Shown: positions 52,738 to 61,287 of the stretch, piece after piece | How the letters are laid out: each line of letters begins with the position of its first letter | Position numbering within the stretch: the first letter of the stretch is position 1 | Source of the DNA: Pseudomonas baltica | GTDB taxonomy: Bacteria; Pseudomonadota; Gammaproteobacteria; Pseudomonadales; Pseudomonadaceae | Reading direction: 5' to 3' | Assembly (NCBI RefSeq): GCF_031880315.1 | Contig: NZ_CP134771.1 | Coordinates: forward strand, 6,201,001-6,265,000 | DNA length: 64,000 nt | The notes under the pieces: model-generated | What the model was told of the DNA's origin: nothing | Seen by the model: the letters and a program-made list of their open reading frames with translations, nothing else | Databases searched by the model: none | Made by a program: the position numbers and the translations under genes

Positions 52738-53898
52738 TTACAGACTGAACGCGAAGCTCAGCATGTAGATGTTGCGGGTGTAGCTCTGTTCGGCCTCGGT
52801 GGAGTCATCCTTGGCATGACGGTAGTTCATCGACACGTCCATCCAGCGACGCATTTTGTATTTGAACCCAACACCATAACTGTTGATTCTGTCGTTACGG
52901 GTGATGTCCTGGTATTCCTCTTCCACGCGCTGATAGCTGATCTCGGTACTGAAGCGCGTCGCCCAGTAATGTTCCCAGCCTAGCGAGCCGCTGGTTTGCT
53001 TGATCGAGCTGGCGCCGTCGTCGCCTTCGATCAGCGCCTGGCGGGTTTTGATATCGAATGTCGAATAGGTGCGCGGCTTCCATTTGGCGCCCACTTCCCA
53101 CAACGAGCCTGATGCGCTGTTGATGCCCGAAGTGTCATAGGTTTTGCGCTCGGCACCGATCTTGATGCTGCCGCTGGTCTTGGCCGTGGCTTCCCACTCC
53201 GCGCCACCGAGCAGAGCGAGCTTTTCGCTGTTGAGGCGGGTATTGGAAACATAGTCGTAGTCGGTGTAGCGACCCTCGACCAGCGCACGCGTGCGGGGGC
53301 TCAAGCGATAATAGAAAGTGCTGACCAGAGCAGTCGTGTCGCGTTCTTTGTCATCGTTGAGGTGCATGCCGTTCTGGAAGCGCAACTGGGCATAGTCGCC
53401 GCCCAGTTCAATCTGACCGCGGGCGCTGTTGGCACCGTAGGTATAGGTGCCGCCTGCGTGGCTGACGGTATATTTATCGTTCTCGATCCGCTGATCCATC
53501 GTCGCGGTTTCTTCGATTTTCTGGTAGCCGGCGCTGAGCTTCAGGCGATTGCGAGAATCGAAATTGAAGCGTGCATCGGCGTCCAGATAGTGGTCGGTGT
53601 TGTTGTCCTTGGTGCTCTCTTCGAAGATGTCGCTGTCGGCTTTATACGCGACACGGTAGGCCATCTTTTCGGTCTCGGCCCCCAAGGCGAAGGTCGGCGA
53701 GATACGGGTGATCCAAGAGGATTCGGTGTGAGTGTTGACCTCGCGGAAGTTGTCGTCGTAGCGTTCACTGACTTCGAGTGTCGGTGTGAAGCTGAGTCCT
53801 TCGGCGATCTTGATGCTCTGCGGATCAGTTGCCCAGGCATTGGCGCACAGCAGCGCAGACAGTGGAATCAGCGAACGTGCGTTGTTCTTTGCTTTCAT
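52738..53898 (-). CDS. Outer-membrane beta-barrel protein (BBP_2-type) of the exopolysaccharide cluster
   Basis: A 386-residue exported protein with a signal peptide (SLIPLSALLCANAWA). The rest is built of alternating amphipathic strands rich in Tyr, Thr and Asp, with long charged turns (YDDNFREVN, KDNNTDHYLDADARFNF), ending YMLSFAFSL. This is the pattern of a putative beta-barrel porin 2/capsule-type outer-membrane protein, with room for about 16-18 strands. Such barrels are found beside short OPX proteins, where they may form the outer-membrane channel. It follows the GH5 gene by 66 bases. Confidence 0.82.
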   Translation of the reverse strand: MKAKNNARSLIPLSALLCANAWATDPQSIKIAEGLSFTPTLEVSERYDDNFREVNTHTESSWITRISPTFALGAETEKMAYRVAYKADSDIFEESTKDNNTDHYLDADARFNFDSRNRLKLSAGYQKIEETATMDQRIENDKYTVSHAGGTYTYGANSARGQIELGGDYAQLRFQNGMHLNDDKERDTTALVSTFYYRLSPRTRALVEGRYTDYDYVSNTRLNSEKLALLGGAEWEATAKTSGSIKIGAERKTYDTSGINSASGSLWEVGAKWKPRTYSTFDIKTRQALIEGDDGASSIKQTSGSLGWEHYWATRFSTEISYQRVEEEYQDITRNDRINSYGVGFKYKMRRWMDVSMNYRHAKDDSTEAEQSYTRNIYMLSFAFSL

Positions 53899-53964
53899 TT
53901 AAGGCACCGGGAATTATAAAAAACGTGAAAGGCCGGTCCCGAAGAAAGGAGCTGGCCAACTGCA

Positions 53965-54978
53965 TCATGGGCAACTTTGTGTCTGTACGTATTTGCTCAG
54001 TACGGTCCATTGCGCTTTGACCACACCGGCTCGCGGCTCGATGGAAAGGGGGTAGTCGCCCCAAAGCGGGCCCGCTGCCCAATACGTCAGCGGCACGCAG
54101 TGTTTCTGCAAGTAGGTAAGCAGGCGATCCATTGCCTGTGTCCAGCGTGGATCGTTGCCAGGTATGCCGGACTCGCCGATATGCCCGCGTCGATTGTTGC
54201 GTTTGAGCCACTCAACGAACGCCGTAGCGCGCTTGACGCCGATATCGAGGTCGAAGTTGTCGCCGGGGCCGGTTTTGTAAGTGCCGCTGGCATCTGCGTC
54301 AAAATAAAGATGCGCGGAAAAAATCAAATTGTTGGACGGGTCGCGAAGCGTCAGTAGCGGGCCATTGACCGTCGCCCAGCGGTCGGCGCTTGACCAGGAG
54401 CGCCCCTCGATATAGATCGGCTTGACAGTGTCGAAACGGCGGATGCCGTTGATACCGGCTTGCGCGGCGGCGGGCCAGCCGGCATCGAATGCGTCGTGCG
54501 GCTCATTCATGATGTCGTAGCCGTTGAGCCCGGGATTGCCTTTCCAGCGGTCGGCGACACGCCACATGAGGTTCGCGTACTGGCTCAGGGTGACATCGGT
54601 GGAGCCGATCAATTTGGTGCGGTAGGTGCCGTAGTTATGGATATCCAGAATGACGGTCATGCCGCGGTCATTGGCCATACTCAGTGTCTTGTCGATCAGT
54701 TTGGCGTACACCGAATCCAACGGCTGATTCAACACCGGTTGCAGTCGCTCCCAGAGCACTGGGACGCGCACGACTGTTATGCCGTTGGCTTTCCAGGCAT
54801 TAAGCGACGTAGTGGTTGGGAACATGTAGTCGTAGTTCGGCCGGCCGGGCAGGGTGCCACCGGCAAACTCTGCGCCTGCGAGATTGACCTGAACCATCGA
54901 GACCTGATTTGCCGCCAGTGTATAGGCGCTCGCGGCCATCAACGCTGCAGCCAGTACTGTCGTTCGCACTTTATTCAT
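53965..54978 (-). CDS. Secreted glycoside hydrolase family 5 (cellulase-type)
   Basis: A 337-residue enzyme with a signal peptide (TTVLAAALMAASAYTLA). TIM-barrel motifs of GH5 follow: NGITVVRVPVLWERLQP, VILDIHNYGTY, GYDIMNEPHD with the acid/base glutamate and HIGESGIPGNDPRW with the nucleophile. It should cut beta-1,4-glucans in the periplasm or outside. In an exopolysaccharide operon whose polymer is predicted to have a cellulose-like backbone, it probably trims or releases chains or clears mislocalised polymer. ATG 54978 is chosen for the signal peptide; ops element D lies 175 bases upstream. Confidence 0.9.
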   Translation of the reverse strand: MNKVRTTVLAAALMAASAYTLAANQVSMVQVNLAGAEFAGGTLPGRPNYDYMFPTTTSLNAWKANGITVVRVPVLWERLQPVLNQPLDSVYAKLIDKTLSMANDRGMTVILDIHNYGTYRTKLIGSTDVTLSQYANLMWRVADRWKGNPGLNGYDIMNEPHDAFDAGWPAAAQAGINGIRRFDTVKPIYIEGRSWSSADRWATVNGPLLTLRDPSNNLIFSAHLYFDADASGTYKTGPGDNFDLDIGVKRATAFVEWLKRNNRRGHIGESGIPGNDPRWTQAMDRLLTYLQKHCVPLTYWAAGPLWGDYPLSIEPRAGVVKAQWTVLSKYVQTQSCP

Positions 54979-55738
54979 CGCACTGTCCTTTGCCTGCTTG
55001 TCGTTGGAGTCACTTCCTCGCGCGCGCCACTCGCTCTCGCAAGTGGCGCGAGGCAATGACAGGTTCAACGCAAGGTTAGTCGATGCATATCGCTACGCAT
55101 GGGGGATCAGTGGGGCGAATAAAAAATTCGAACACATCCGAACACGTGCAGCCATGCTACCGCCACAAACTCCCGTTGTTGAGAGTGAGTGCGCAGAGCG
55201 GTTCTGGTGGCGTAGGGCGGATCGAAAATTGCTTCAATTGGTGGCGGCGACTTTAACACAAGGCATCGGTAATGTGTCCTGCGCGTGCCATTAAAATGTC
55301 GGATTCAGCGGTGCAAGCATTAGGCCACGTCATGGGTGCTACGGCCGGTCGGCTAGTCGAACCTCCTTCTATTTCTAGTAAAGTCTTATAGGTAATTGAT
55401 TAATATAAAGAAATCTTAAAACACAGAGTGTGACGACCGTTTGGCGCGAGAAATCTAGACAAGTCAATAAAGTGTCATATCTGTGCGCGATGTCTCAAAT
55501 GAGTGCACTTCGCCAGGCGCTAGCCAGGGGCTGGTACAGCGATACAGAGCTGCACTCTGAGCCAATTTGTCGCACCACGCTCGTCGAAATACCTTGCAAC
55601 ATGTTCGAATCCGAAAATCAAATCAGTTATCATACAACTGCCGCAAAGGCTGATGGCCTTTTCATGGCATTTCTTGCAATCGGTACCTGTGACAATGGCC
55701 GTTTGCCACCGTTCAATTTATTGAGGACTAATTTCGCC
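54979..55738. other. Divergent intergenic region upstream of the GH5 gene
   Basis: No convincing gene in 760 bases. On the minus strand it holds the leader of unit D with ops element D (55153-55164). On the plus strand it holds the upstream region of the small membrane protein at 55739. The stretch 55370-55430 is AT-rich. A frame open from 55430 continues into the small protein but lacks coding character before 55739. Confidence 0.5.
55151..55169 (-). promoter_or_regulatory. ops/JUMPstart-like element D
   Basis: The minus strand reads TTTGTGGCGGTAGCATGGC, identical to element A (27769-27787) except for one base (A for G after GGCGGTAGC). The ops core is 55153-55164. The motif TCACTCTCA is also shared upstream of both A and D. 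Confidence 0.78.
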
Positions 55739-56008
55739 ATGGGGCGCATCGTTCTGTTTTACCTGTTCCAATTCGCCAGACGCGTACTGCAAGGCTTCAC
55801 CGCACAGCCACGCGACGAGTCCTATAACCGCTATGAGGACAGCGACGGGCGTTTGTCGAAAACCGCCATCGCCATGATCACTGGCCTGGGGCTCTACATT
55901 GCCATCGGTCTGGGTTACTACGTGAAAGTGCACTGCTGGGACGAATTGACCGACGCACAGAAAGGCGTGGTCGTACAGGCAATGATCGCCAACGATCAAG
56001 CGTTGTAA
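55739..56008 (+). CDS. Small single-pass membrane protein, unknown
   Basis: An 89-residue protein starting at ATG 55739 with TTGAGGA 13-19 bases upstream. The N-terminal part is basic (QFARRVLQGF). The hydrophobic segment AIAMITGLGLYIAIGLGYYV spans about residues 44-63, and a short hydrophilic tail follows. It has no recognised domain. It follows the exopolysaccharide cluster in the opposite direction, so a shared role is possible but unsupported. A longer frame extends to 55430 but looks non-coding there. Confidence 0.55.
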   Translation: MGRIVLFYLFQFARRVLQGFTAQPRDESYNRYEDSDGRLSKTAIAMITGLGLYIAIGLGYYVKVHCWDELTDAQKGVVVQAMIANDQAL

Positions 56009-56079
56009 GGTTCAAGCCGCAAGACGATTCACCCGCTACACCCCGTCCAGCGCGTTCGCGCGGACTCCCACAAAAATAA

Positions 56080-57210
56080 TCACACCGGTGGCTGACGTTC
56101 GATCTCATGAGTGATATCAGGCTCTTGCGGGTTCGGCCGCGCCGTTTTTGTCGACATTTCGGCACGAAGCTGCGGCAGGCATTCGGGATATTGATGATTG
56201 ATGAAGGCGATCAGACGCTCGCGCACGTGACAGCGCGCATCGAAGTTCCTGGAGGAGTCCAGCGAGCTGAGGAGGATGCGTATCTGCATGGTTTTCTCGC
56301 TGGTGTCGGTGACCTGCAGTACGAAAACGCGCCCGTCCCACAGATGAGGTATCTCGTCACAGGCGCGCTTGGCTTCTTCACGCAGGGCTTCGAGCGGCAT
56401 GGAATAGTCGACCCAGAGAAATACCGAGCCAATGATATTGGCGCTGGCGCGCGTCCAGTTCTGGAACGGCTTTTCGATAAAGTAGGTGAGGGGCACCACC
56501 AGGCGCCTTTCGTCCCAGATCTTGACCACCACGTAGCTGCCGGTGATTTCTTCGATGCGCCCCCATTCGCCTTCGACGATGACTACGTCATCGAGGCGGA
56601 TGGGTTGGCTGATGGCGATCTGCAGCCCGGCGATCAGGTTGCCCAACACCGGCTTGGCGGCGAAACCGGCGGCCAGCCCGGCCAGGCCTGCGGAGGCGAG
56701 CAGGCTGGTGCCGATCTGCTGCACGGCCGGGAAGCTCATGAGGATCAGGCCACTGCCGAACAGGATGACCAGCACGTTCAGGCAGCGCACCAGCACCCGC
56801 ACCTGGGTCTGAATGCGCCGGGCGTTGAGGTTGTCCTCGACCTCCAGGGGGTTGCGCAGGGCGATGGTGTGGGCGACCGCGCGTACGAAGCGCAGCGCCA
56901 GCCAGATCACTGCGGCAGTGACCAGCAAGCCGTTGACGTGACGCACGCTCTTGATCAGCAGCAGATCGTCGTCGGCGGACGTCCACACCGATTGCAGTGC
57001 CAGCAGCGGCATCAGCCACAGAGAAGGTTGCTCGGCGTTGTGCAGCAATTGTTGGGCGAGCAGGAAGGGTTTGGAAAGGCGGCGCAGCACGACCAGGCCG
57101 ACCCAGCGGATGAGGAGGATGACGATAACGGCAACGAGTGCGGCGGCGAGGGTCGCCAGCCAGGGCATGGGCAGTTTGTCGAGCCAGCGTTCGGGCAGCA
57201 AGTGATCCAT
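56080..57210 (-). CDS. MscS-family mechanosensitive ion channel
   Basis: A 376-residue membrane protein. Four to five N-terminal helices are followed by the MscS pore helix (SLLASAGLAGLAAGFAAKPVLGNLIAGLQIA) and the beta domain (QPIRLDDVVIVEGEWGRIEEITGSYVVVKIWDERRLVVPLTYF in register with the family). The C-terminal alpha/beta part ends in a proline-rich tail. It releases solutes on osmotic downshock. ATG 57210 starts directly before the first helix; the longer frame to 57306 adds a non-homologous tail. Monocistronic, with an REP pair upstream. Confidence 0.9.
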   Translation of the reverse strand: MDHLLPERWLDKLPMPWLATLAAALVAVIVILLIRWVGLVVLRRLSKPFLLAQQLLHNAEQPSLWLMPLLALQSVWTSADDDLLLIKSVRHVNGLLVTAAVIWLALRFVRAVAHTIALRNPLEVEDNLNARRIQTQVRVLVRCLNVLVILFGSGLILMSFPAVQQIGTSLLASAGLAGLAAGFAAKPVLGNLIAGLQIAISQPIRLDDVVIVEGEWGRIEEITGSYVVVKIWDERRLVVPLTYFIEKPFQNWTRASANIIGSVFLWVDYSMPLEALREEAKRACDEIPHLWDGRVFVLQVTDTSEKTMQIRILLSSLDSSRNFDARCHVRERLIAFINHQYPECLPQLRAEMSTKTARPNPQEPDITHEIERQPPV

Positions 57211-57309
57211 GCGGGTACAGCTCCGGTGAAAGGGTTCAGTAAGAACCGACCCTGTGTTGGAGCTGGGGTTCCCGAGGGAGCTGTCTATCTCGGGCGATGC
57301 AGGCAAATA

Positions 57310-57394
57310 TGGGAGCGGGCACTGGCCGCGAAAGGGCGCTGGCCCGGTCAGGTATCAGGCCGAGGCTATTTCACGGGCAGAGCCCGCTCCCACA
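57310..57394. repeat. Inverted REP pair
   Basis: TGGGAGCGGGCACTGGCCGC (from 57310) and GGGCAGAGCCCGCTCCCACA (to 57394) form a well-preserved inverted pair between the small conserved gene and the mechanosensitive channel gene. Confidence 0.8.
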
Positions 57395-57416
57395 GAGTAC
57401 GGCGTTTGATCGAGAG

Positions 57417-57641
57417 TCAGGCCTGGCGCCAGTGCACCTCTTCGATACCGAACTTCTCGGCGATCGGCTTGCTGGTCTTCTTGACCTGGTCGCGGCCGAA
57501 TTTGCCTATTCGGCCCACGCCTGCGTCACAACTCGCCCAATGCCAGGCTTCGGCGTTGTCCATGTTTGCGGCGCGGATCACGAATGATTTCGGCGCCCCG
57601 TGGAGGGTGTAGTCGATGACGAAGAGTTTTGCGCTGTTCAT
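57417..57641 (-). CDS. Small conserved Pseudomonas-type protein
   Basis: A 74-residue soluble protein: LFVIDYTLHGAPKSFVIRAA, then NAEAWHWASCDAGVGRIGKF and EEVHWRQA at the end. It has the look of the small uncharacterised proteins common in Pseudomonas genomes; I do not assign a function. ATG 57641 lies just downstream of GGAGGATTCACAGCACC, a strong ribosome-binding site. It is between the mechanosensitive channel and the EgtB-EgtD gene, all on the minus strand. Confidence 0.7.
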   Translation of the reverse strand: MNSAKLFVIDYTLHGAPKSFVIRAANMDNAEAWHWASCDAGVGRIGKFGRDQVKKTSKPIAEKFGIEEVHWRQA

Positions 57642-57728
57642 GGTGCTGTGAATCCTCCTTGTGATGCAGTACAGAGTGTGACGCGCGTCAAATAATTCCA
57701 TTTGATTGCTCAGCGGTCTCCTGCCGGC

Positions 57729-59894
57729 CTAGGCGAGGCAGAACAGCGCCACTTGCGGGTCGTCGCTCAGCCATTGATGGCTGACTTTCCAGCCCGCCTG
57801 GGCGGCCAGGGCAGTGAAGGACTGCACCGTGAACTTGTGCGAGTTCTCGGTGTGCAGCGACTCGCCGGCCTTGAAGGCGAAGGCTTGCCCTGCCGCGTGG
57901 ACGATCTGGTCACGCTGGCTGACCAGGTGCATCTCGATACGCGCCAGCTCGGCATTCCACAGCGCCTTGTGAGCGAAGGTGGCCAGATCGAAGTCGGCGT
58001 CCAGCTCGCGGTTCATGCGGGTCAGCAGGTTCTTGTTGAAGCGCGCTGTCACTTGGCCCGCGTCGTCATAGGCGGCTTCGAGGATGGCGCTGTCCTTGAC
58101 CATGTCGACCCCAATGATGAAGCGCGCGTCGCGACCCAGTAGATGATGGGTCGCGCGCAGGAAGTCCACGGCCTGGGCATGGGTGAAGTTGCCCAGGGTC
58201 GAGCCAGGGAAGAAGCCCACTCGAGCCCGGTCGCGAGTCGCCTCTGGCAAGTGCATGACCTTGGTGAAGTCGTCCACCTGAGGGGCAATCTGCAGATTCG
58301 GATAGGCGCTGCGCAGTTGCTCGCAAGCCCGCTGCAGCGCGTTGGGGCAGATATCGATCGGCACATAGACGCCCAGCTGCGGGGTGGCATCCAGCAGCAG
58401 GCGGGTCTTCTCGCTGGCGCCGCTGCCAAACTCGATCAGCGCGGCGTCATCCGGGATCAACGCGGCCATTTGCGGCGCGACGCGGGTCAACAGCGCCGCC
58501 TCGGCACGGGTCGGGTAGTATTCCGGCGCCTCGCAGATGTCCTCGAAGAGTTGCGAGCCGAGGGTGTCGTAGAAGTACTTGGGCGACAGGCTTTTCTGCG
58601 GTGCCGACAGCCCGACGATCACATCAGCGGCGAAGGCTTTGCGTTCCTCGTCCTGACCTTCGGTTTCCGGCCCGTTGCACAGGGCAGGGCGGGTATCCCT
58701 GGCCAGCCGCACGGCGCTGAACATCCAGCGCTGGTTGGCGGCGAAGAAGTTTCGATAGGCCGGGCGGGCGTGGTCGGGGCTGGTGACGCTGGCGCCACCG
58801 CGCAGAACCATCTGGTTGATCATGAACTTGCCGTTGTATTCACCCACAGCGCTGGCCGCAGGGCGAAACCCGGGGTAGGCGCTGTAGGCGCTCTGGGTCC
58901 ACTGCCAGCCGACATCGTCAAGTTGTTCCAATAGCCCGGCGTGGGCGGCGACTTCCCATTCGGCTTCAGTGGGCAGGCGTGCCTCGGCCCAGTGGGCATA
59001 GGCGGCGGCCTCGAAATAGCTGACATGGGTCACCGGTGCATTCGGGTCCAGCGGGTGCAAGCCACGCAAGCTGAACTCGTACCAAGCGTCGTCTTGCCGA
59101 TACCAATAGAAGGGCGCCTGCCAATCCTCGGCCTGGACCGTCGTCCACCCCTCTGAGAGCCACCACCCGGCTTGCTGGTAGCCGCCGGCTTCGATAAACG
59201 CCAGCCATTGACCGTTGGTGACCAGCCGATCACTGATCTCGAACGGTTCCAGCCAGACCTTGTGTCGCGGGCTTTCGTTGTCGAACGAGAAGCCTTCGCC
59301 TTGATGACCTATAGCCTGCAAGCCGCCGTCCAGCGCGCGCCATTTACCCTTGCGTCCAGGTTTGTCGCGCGGCCATAGGGAGTCGTAGGCAGGCTTGAGC
59401 GACGACAGGCTGAACAGATGAAGGGTGTCCATCAGCAGCAACTCTTGATGCTGCTGTTCATGTGCCAGGCCCAGGTCGAACAGTTCGTGGGCTTCCTTAT
59501 TGAGCGTGGTTTGCAGCAAGTCCTGCATGTGCAGGTCGACGTAGGTTCGATAGGCCAGCACCTGGTCGAGCGTCGGCCGCGTCATCATGCCCCGCTGCGG
59601 GCGCGGCTGGCGGGGGCCAACGGCCTCGTAGTAGGAGTTGAACAGGTAGGCGAAGTGCGCATCGAACGGGCGATAGTCGGCGAGGTTGGGCTGCAGCAGG
59701 AAGGTTTCGAAAAACCAGGTGGTGTGCGCCAGGTGCCATTTGCCGGGGCTGGCGTCGGGCATGGATTGCACGACCAGGTCCTCAGCGCTCAGCGGCGCGA
59801 TCAACTGTTCGGTGTAGCGGCGCACGCTCTGATAACGCTGAGCGGCATCGTTGTGGGCGGGCAGGGATTTTACGCTGTGGGCGGTCTGGTTCAT
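57729..59894 (-). CDS. Fused EgtB-EgtD ergothioneine-type biosynthesis protein
   Basis: A 721-residue protein joining two enzymes. Residues about 20-175 are a DinB-like domain with the iron ligands in GKWHLAHTTWFFE and LAHEQQHQELLL. Residues 190-425 are a formylglycine-generating-enzyme-like domain (FEISDRLVTNGQWLAFI, ARLPTEAEWEVAA, VLRGGASVT). Together these are an EgtB-type sulfoxide synthase. Residues 435-721 are an EgtD-type histidine methyltransferase (YFYDTLGSQLFEDICEAPEYYPTR, LIEFGSGASEKTRLLLDA, GFFPGSTLGNF). The pair would trimethylate histidine and add sulfur oxidatively. EgtC and EgtE are not in the window. Confidence 0.9.
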   Translation of the reverse strand: MNQTAHSVKSLPAHNDAAQRYQSVRRYTEQLIAPLSAEDLVVQSMPDASPGKWHLAHTTWFFETFLLQPNLADYRPFDAHFAYLFNSYYEAVGPRQPRPQRGMMTRPTLDQVLAYRTYVDLHMQDLLQTTLNKEAHELFDLGLAHEQQHQELLLMDTLHLFSLSSLKPAYDSLWPRDKPGRKGKWRALDGGLQAIGHQGEGFSFDNESPRHKVWLEPFEISDRLVTNGQWLAFIEAGGYQQAGWWLSEGWTTVQAEDWQAPFYWYRQDDAWYEFSLRGLHPLDPNAPVTHVSYFEAAAYAHWAEARLPTEAEWEVAAHAGLLEQLDDVGWQWTQSAYSAYPGFRPAASAVGEYNGKFMINQMVLRGGASVTSPDHARPAYRNFFAANQRWMFSAVRLARDTRPALCNGPETEGQDEERKAFAADVIVGLSAPQKSLSPKYFYDTLGSQLFEDICEAPEYYPTRAEAALLTRVAPQMAALIPDDAALIEFGSGASEKTRLLLDATPQLGVYVPIDICPNALQRACEQLRSAYPNLQIAPQVDDFTKVMHLPEATRDRARVGFFPGSTLGNFTHAQAVDFLRATHHLLGRDARFIIGVDMVKDSAILEAAYDDAGQVTARFNKNLLTRMNRELDADFDLATFAHKALWNAELARIEMHLVSQRDQIVHAAGQAFAFKAGESLHTENSHKFTVQSFTALAAQAGWKVSHQWLSDDPQVALFCLA

Positions 59895-60223
59895 CTATAG
59901 CGGCTCCAACGGCTCCGTCGCGGGCGACGATGGGGGACGGCAGGGGACTGCTGCCCAGTACGCACATGGCTGACTGCGGAGCGTGACCGGCCGCCAGGAG
60001 CGCAAGCGTTGGCATCACACCGCGCGCAGGCGAATCCGGGCACCGTTGCGCTCGCCTGCACGCTCAGGTTATTAATCTGAAAGATGTGACTGAGGGGAGC
60101 GCCGGGGGTTCGCATTATTTTGCGTGTAAGCACTTCAGTTCGGTCGAGTGGTCGTCAGGATGGGAGTGAACCGGGTGCCTTTCAGCTGGGTCGGACCTTC
60201 AGTATCCCCGAGTGGAGAGGCGT
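59895..60223. other. Divergent intergenic region, EgtB-EgtD / DUF72
   Basis: No gene seen in 329 bases. It holds the divergent promoters of the fused ergothioneine gene (minus) and the DUF72 gene (plus). The plus-strand ribosome-binding site GGAGAGG is at 60214-60220. Confidence 0.45.
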
Positions 60224-61129
60224 ATGACCGGCGTGCATATTGGTATATCAGGGTGGCGCTATGCGCCGTGGCGCAAGGATTTCTATCCCGAAGGCCTAGC
60301 GCAGAAGAACGAACTGCATTTCGCCTCACGAGCGGTCAGTAGTATCGAAATCAACGGTTCGTTCTATGCCCTGCAGACCCCTGAGCGTTATGCGCAGTGG
60401 TACAGCGATGCGCCCGAGCGCTTCGTCTTCAGCGTCAAGGGCCCGCGTTACATTACCCATACGCGGCGGCTGCGCGAGATTGAAGTGCCTTTGGCGAATT
60501 TTTTCGCCTCCGGGGTGTTTCAACTCAAGGAAAAACTCGGGCCGCTGCTGTGGCAGTTTGCGCCAAACTTCAAATTCGATGCCGAGCGCTTCGAGCATTT
60601 CCTGCAATTGCTGCCGCAGACCATGGCGCAAGCGCGCCGGTGTGCCGAGGGCTGTGACGAGCGGTTGCGCAAGCCGGGTTACCTGGATATGCCCAAGCGC
60701 GGCAAGTTGCGCCATGCAGTGGAGATTCGCCACGCCAGCTTTGCGGTGCCCGAGTTCATTGCCTTGCTGCGCAAGTACAAGGTTGCGCTGGTGGTGGCTG
60801 ACACGGCAGGCAAGTGGCCCTACGCCGAGGACTTGACCGCGGAGTTCATCTATATACGCCTGCACGGCGACGCTGAGTTGTACAAGAGCGGCTATTCGGC
60901 CGAGGCGCTCGAGCACTGGCGCCGGCGCATCGAACGCTGGGCGGCGGGGCAGCGGGTCGACGATGCAGTGACTATCGATTCGACCAAGGCGAAAAAGCGA
61001 ACGGCACGCGAGGTATTCTGCTATTTCGATGACGATGTCAAGGTACGGGCGCCCTACGATGCGCGCGCTTTGATCGACCTGCTGGATCTCGGTGCAACGC
61101 TGCAGGCGCGCCCTGGCGAACCTTTGTAG
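60224..61129 (+). CDS. DUF72 family protein
   Basis: A 301-residue TIM-barrel-like protein of the DUF72 (YecE) family. Typical segments are HIGISGWRYAPWRKDFYP, SSIEINGSFYALQTPERYAQWY, FVFSVKGPRYITHTRRL, LWQFAPNF, AVEIRHASF, and YIRLHG with a C-terminal CYFDDDVKVRAPYDA. Function is not established in bacteria; a hydrolase or nuclease-like role has been suggested from fold. ATG 60224 is set by the GGAGAGG directly upstream. Monocistronic. Confidence 0.9.
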   Translation: MTGVHIGISGWRYAPWRKDFYPEGLAQKNELHFASRAVSSIEINGSFYALQTPERYAQWYSDAPERFVFSVKGPRYITHTRRLREIEVPLANFFASGVFQLKEKLGPLLWQFAPNFKFDAERFEHFLQLLPQTMAQARRCAEGCDERLRKPGYLDMPKRGKLRHAVEIRHASFAVPEFIALLRKYKVALVVADTAGKWPYAEDLTAEFIYIRLHGDAELYKSGYSAEALEHWRRRIERWAAGQRVDDAVTIDSTKAKKRTAREVFCYFDDDVKVRAPYDARALIDLLDLGATLQARPGEPL

Positions 61130-61287
61130 CGAGGCGCTTGCCCCGAACATTCGTATCGCGACAGGCCGGACTGCTTTCTGGGATTACGCCTCCCGGCTGT
61201 CGCGTGGGTAGTAAAACCAGATAAATGGTCGATTTGGTTTATCGGATGGCTGAATCGATTTTTGGCGGGATTTGGTTGCCAGGTTTG

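Noticed and set aside
26237..54978. Exopolysaccharide locus as a mobile island
   Set aside because: No integrase, transposase, tRNA or direct-repeat boundaries are visible. Only part of it has lower GC, so transfer is possible but a mobile-element call is not supported.
55430..55738. Possible N-terminal extension of the small membrane protein
   Set aside because: No ribosome-binding site at the upstream start, poor codon use, and a good start with TTGAGGA exists at 55739.
13510..57394. Repeated short palindromic units that could suggest a CRISPR array
   Set aside because: They are dispersed, inverted REP pairs between genes, not regularly spaced direct repeats, and no cas genes are present.
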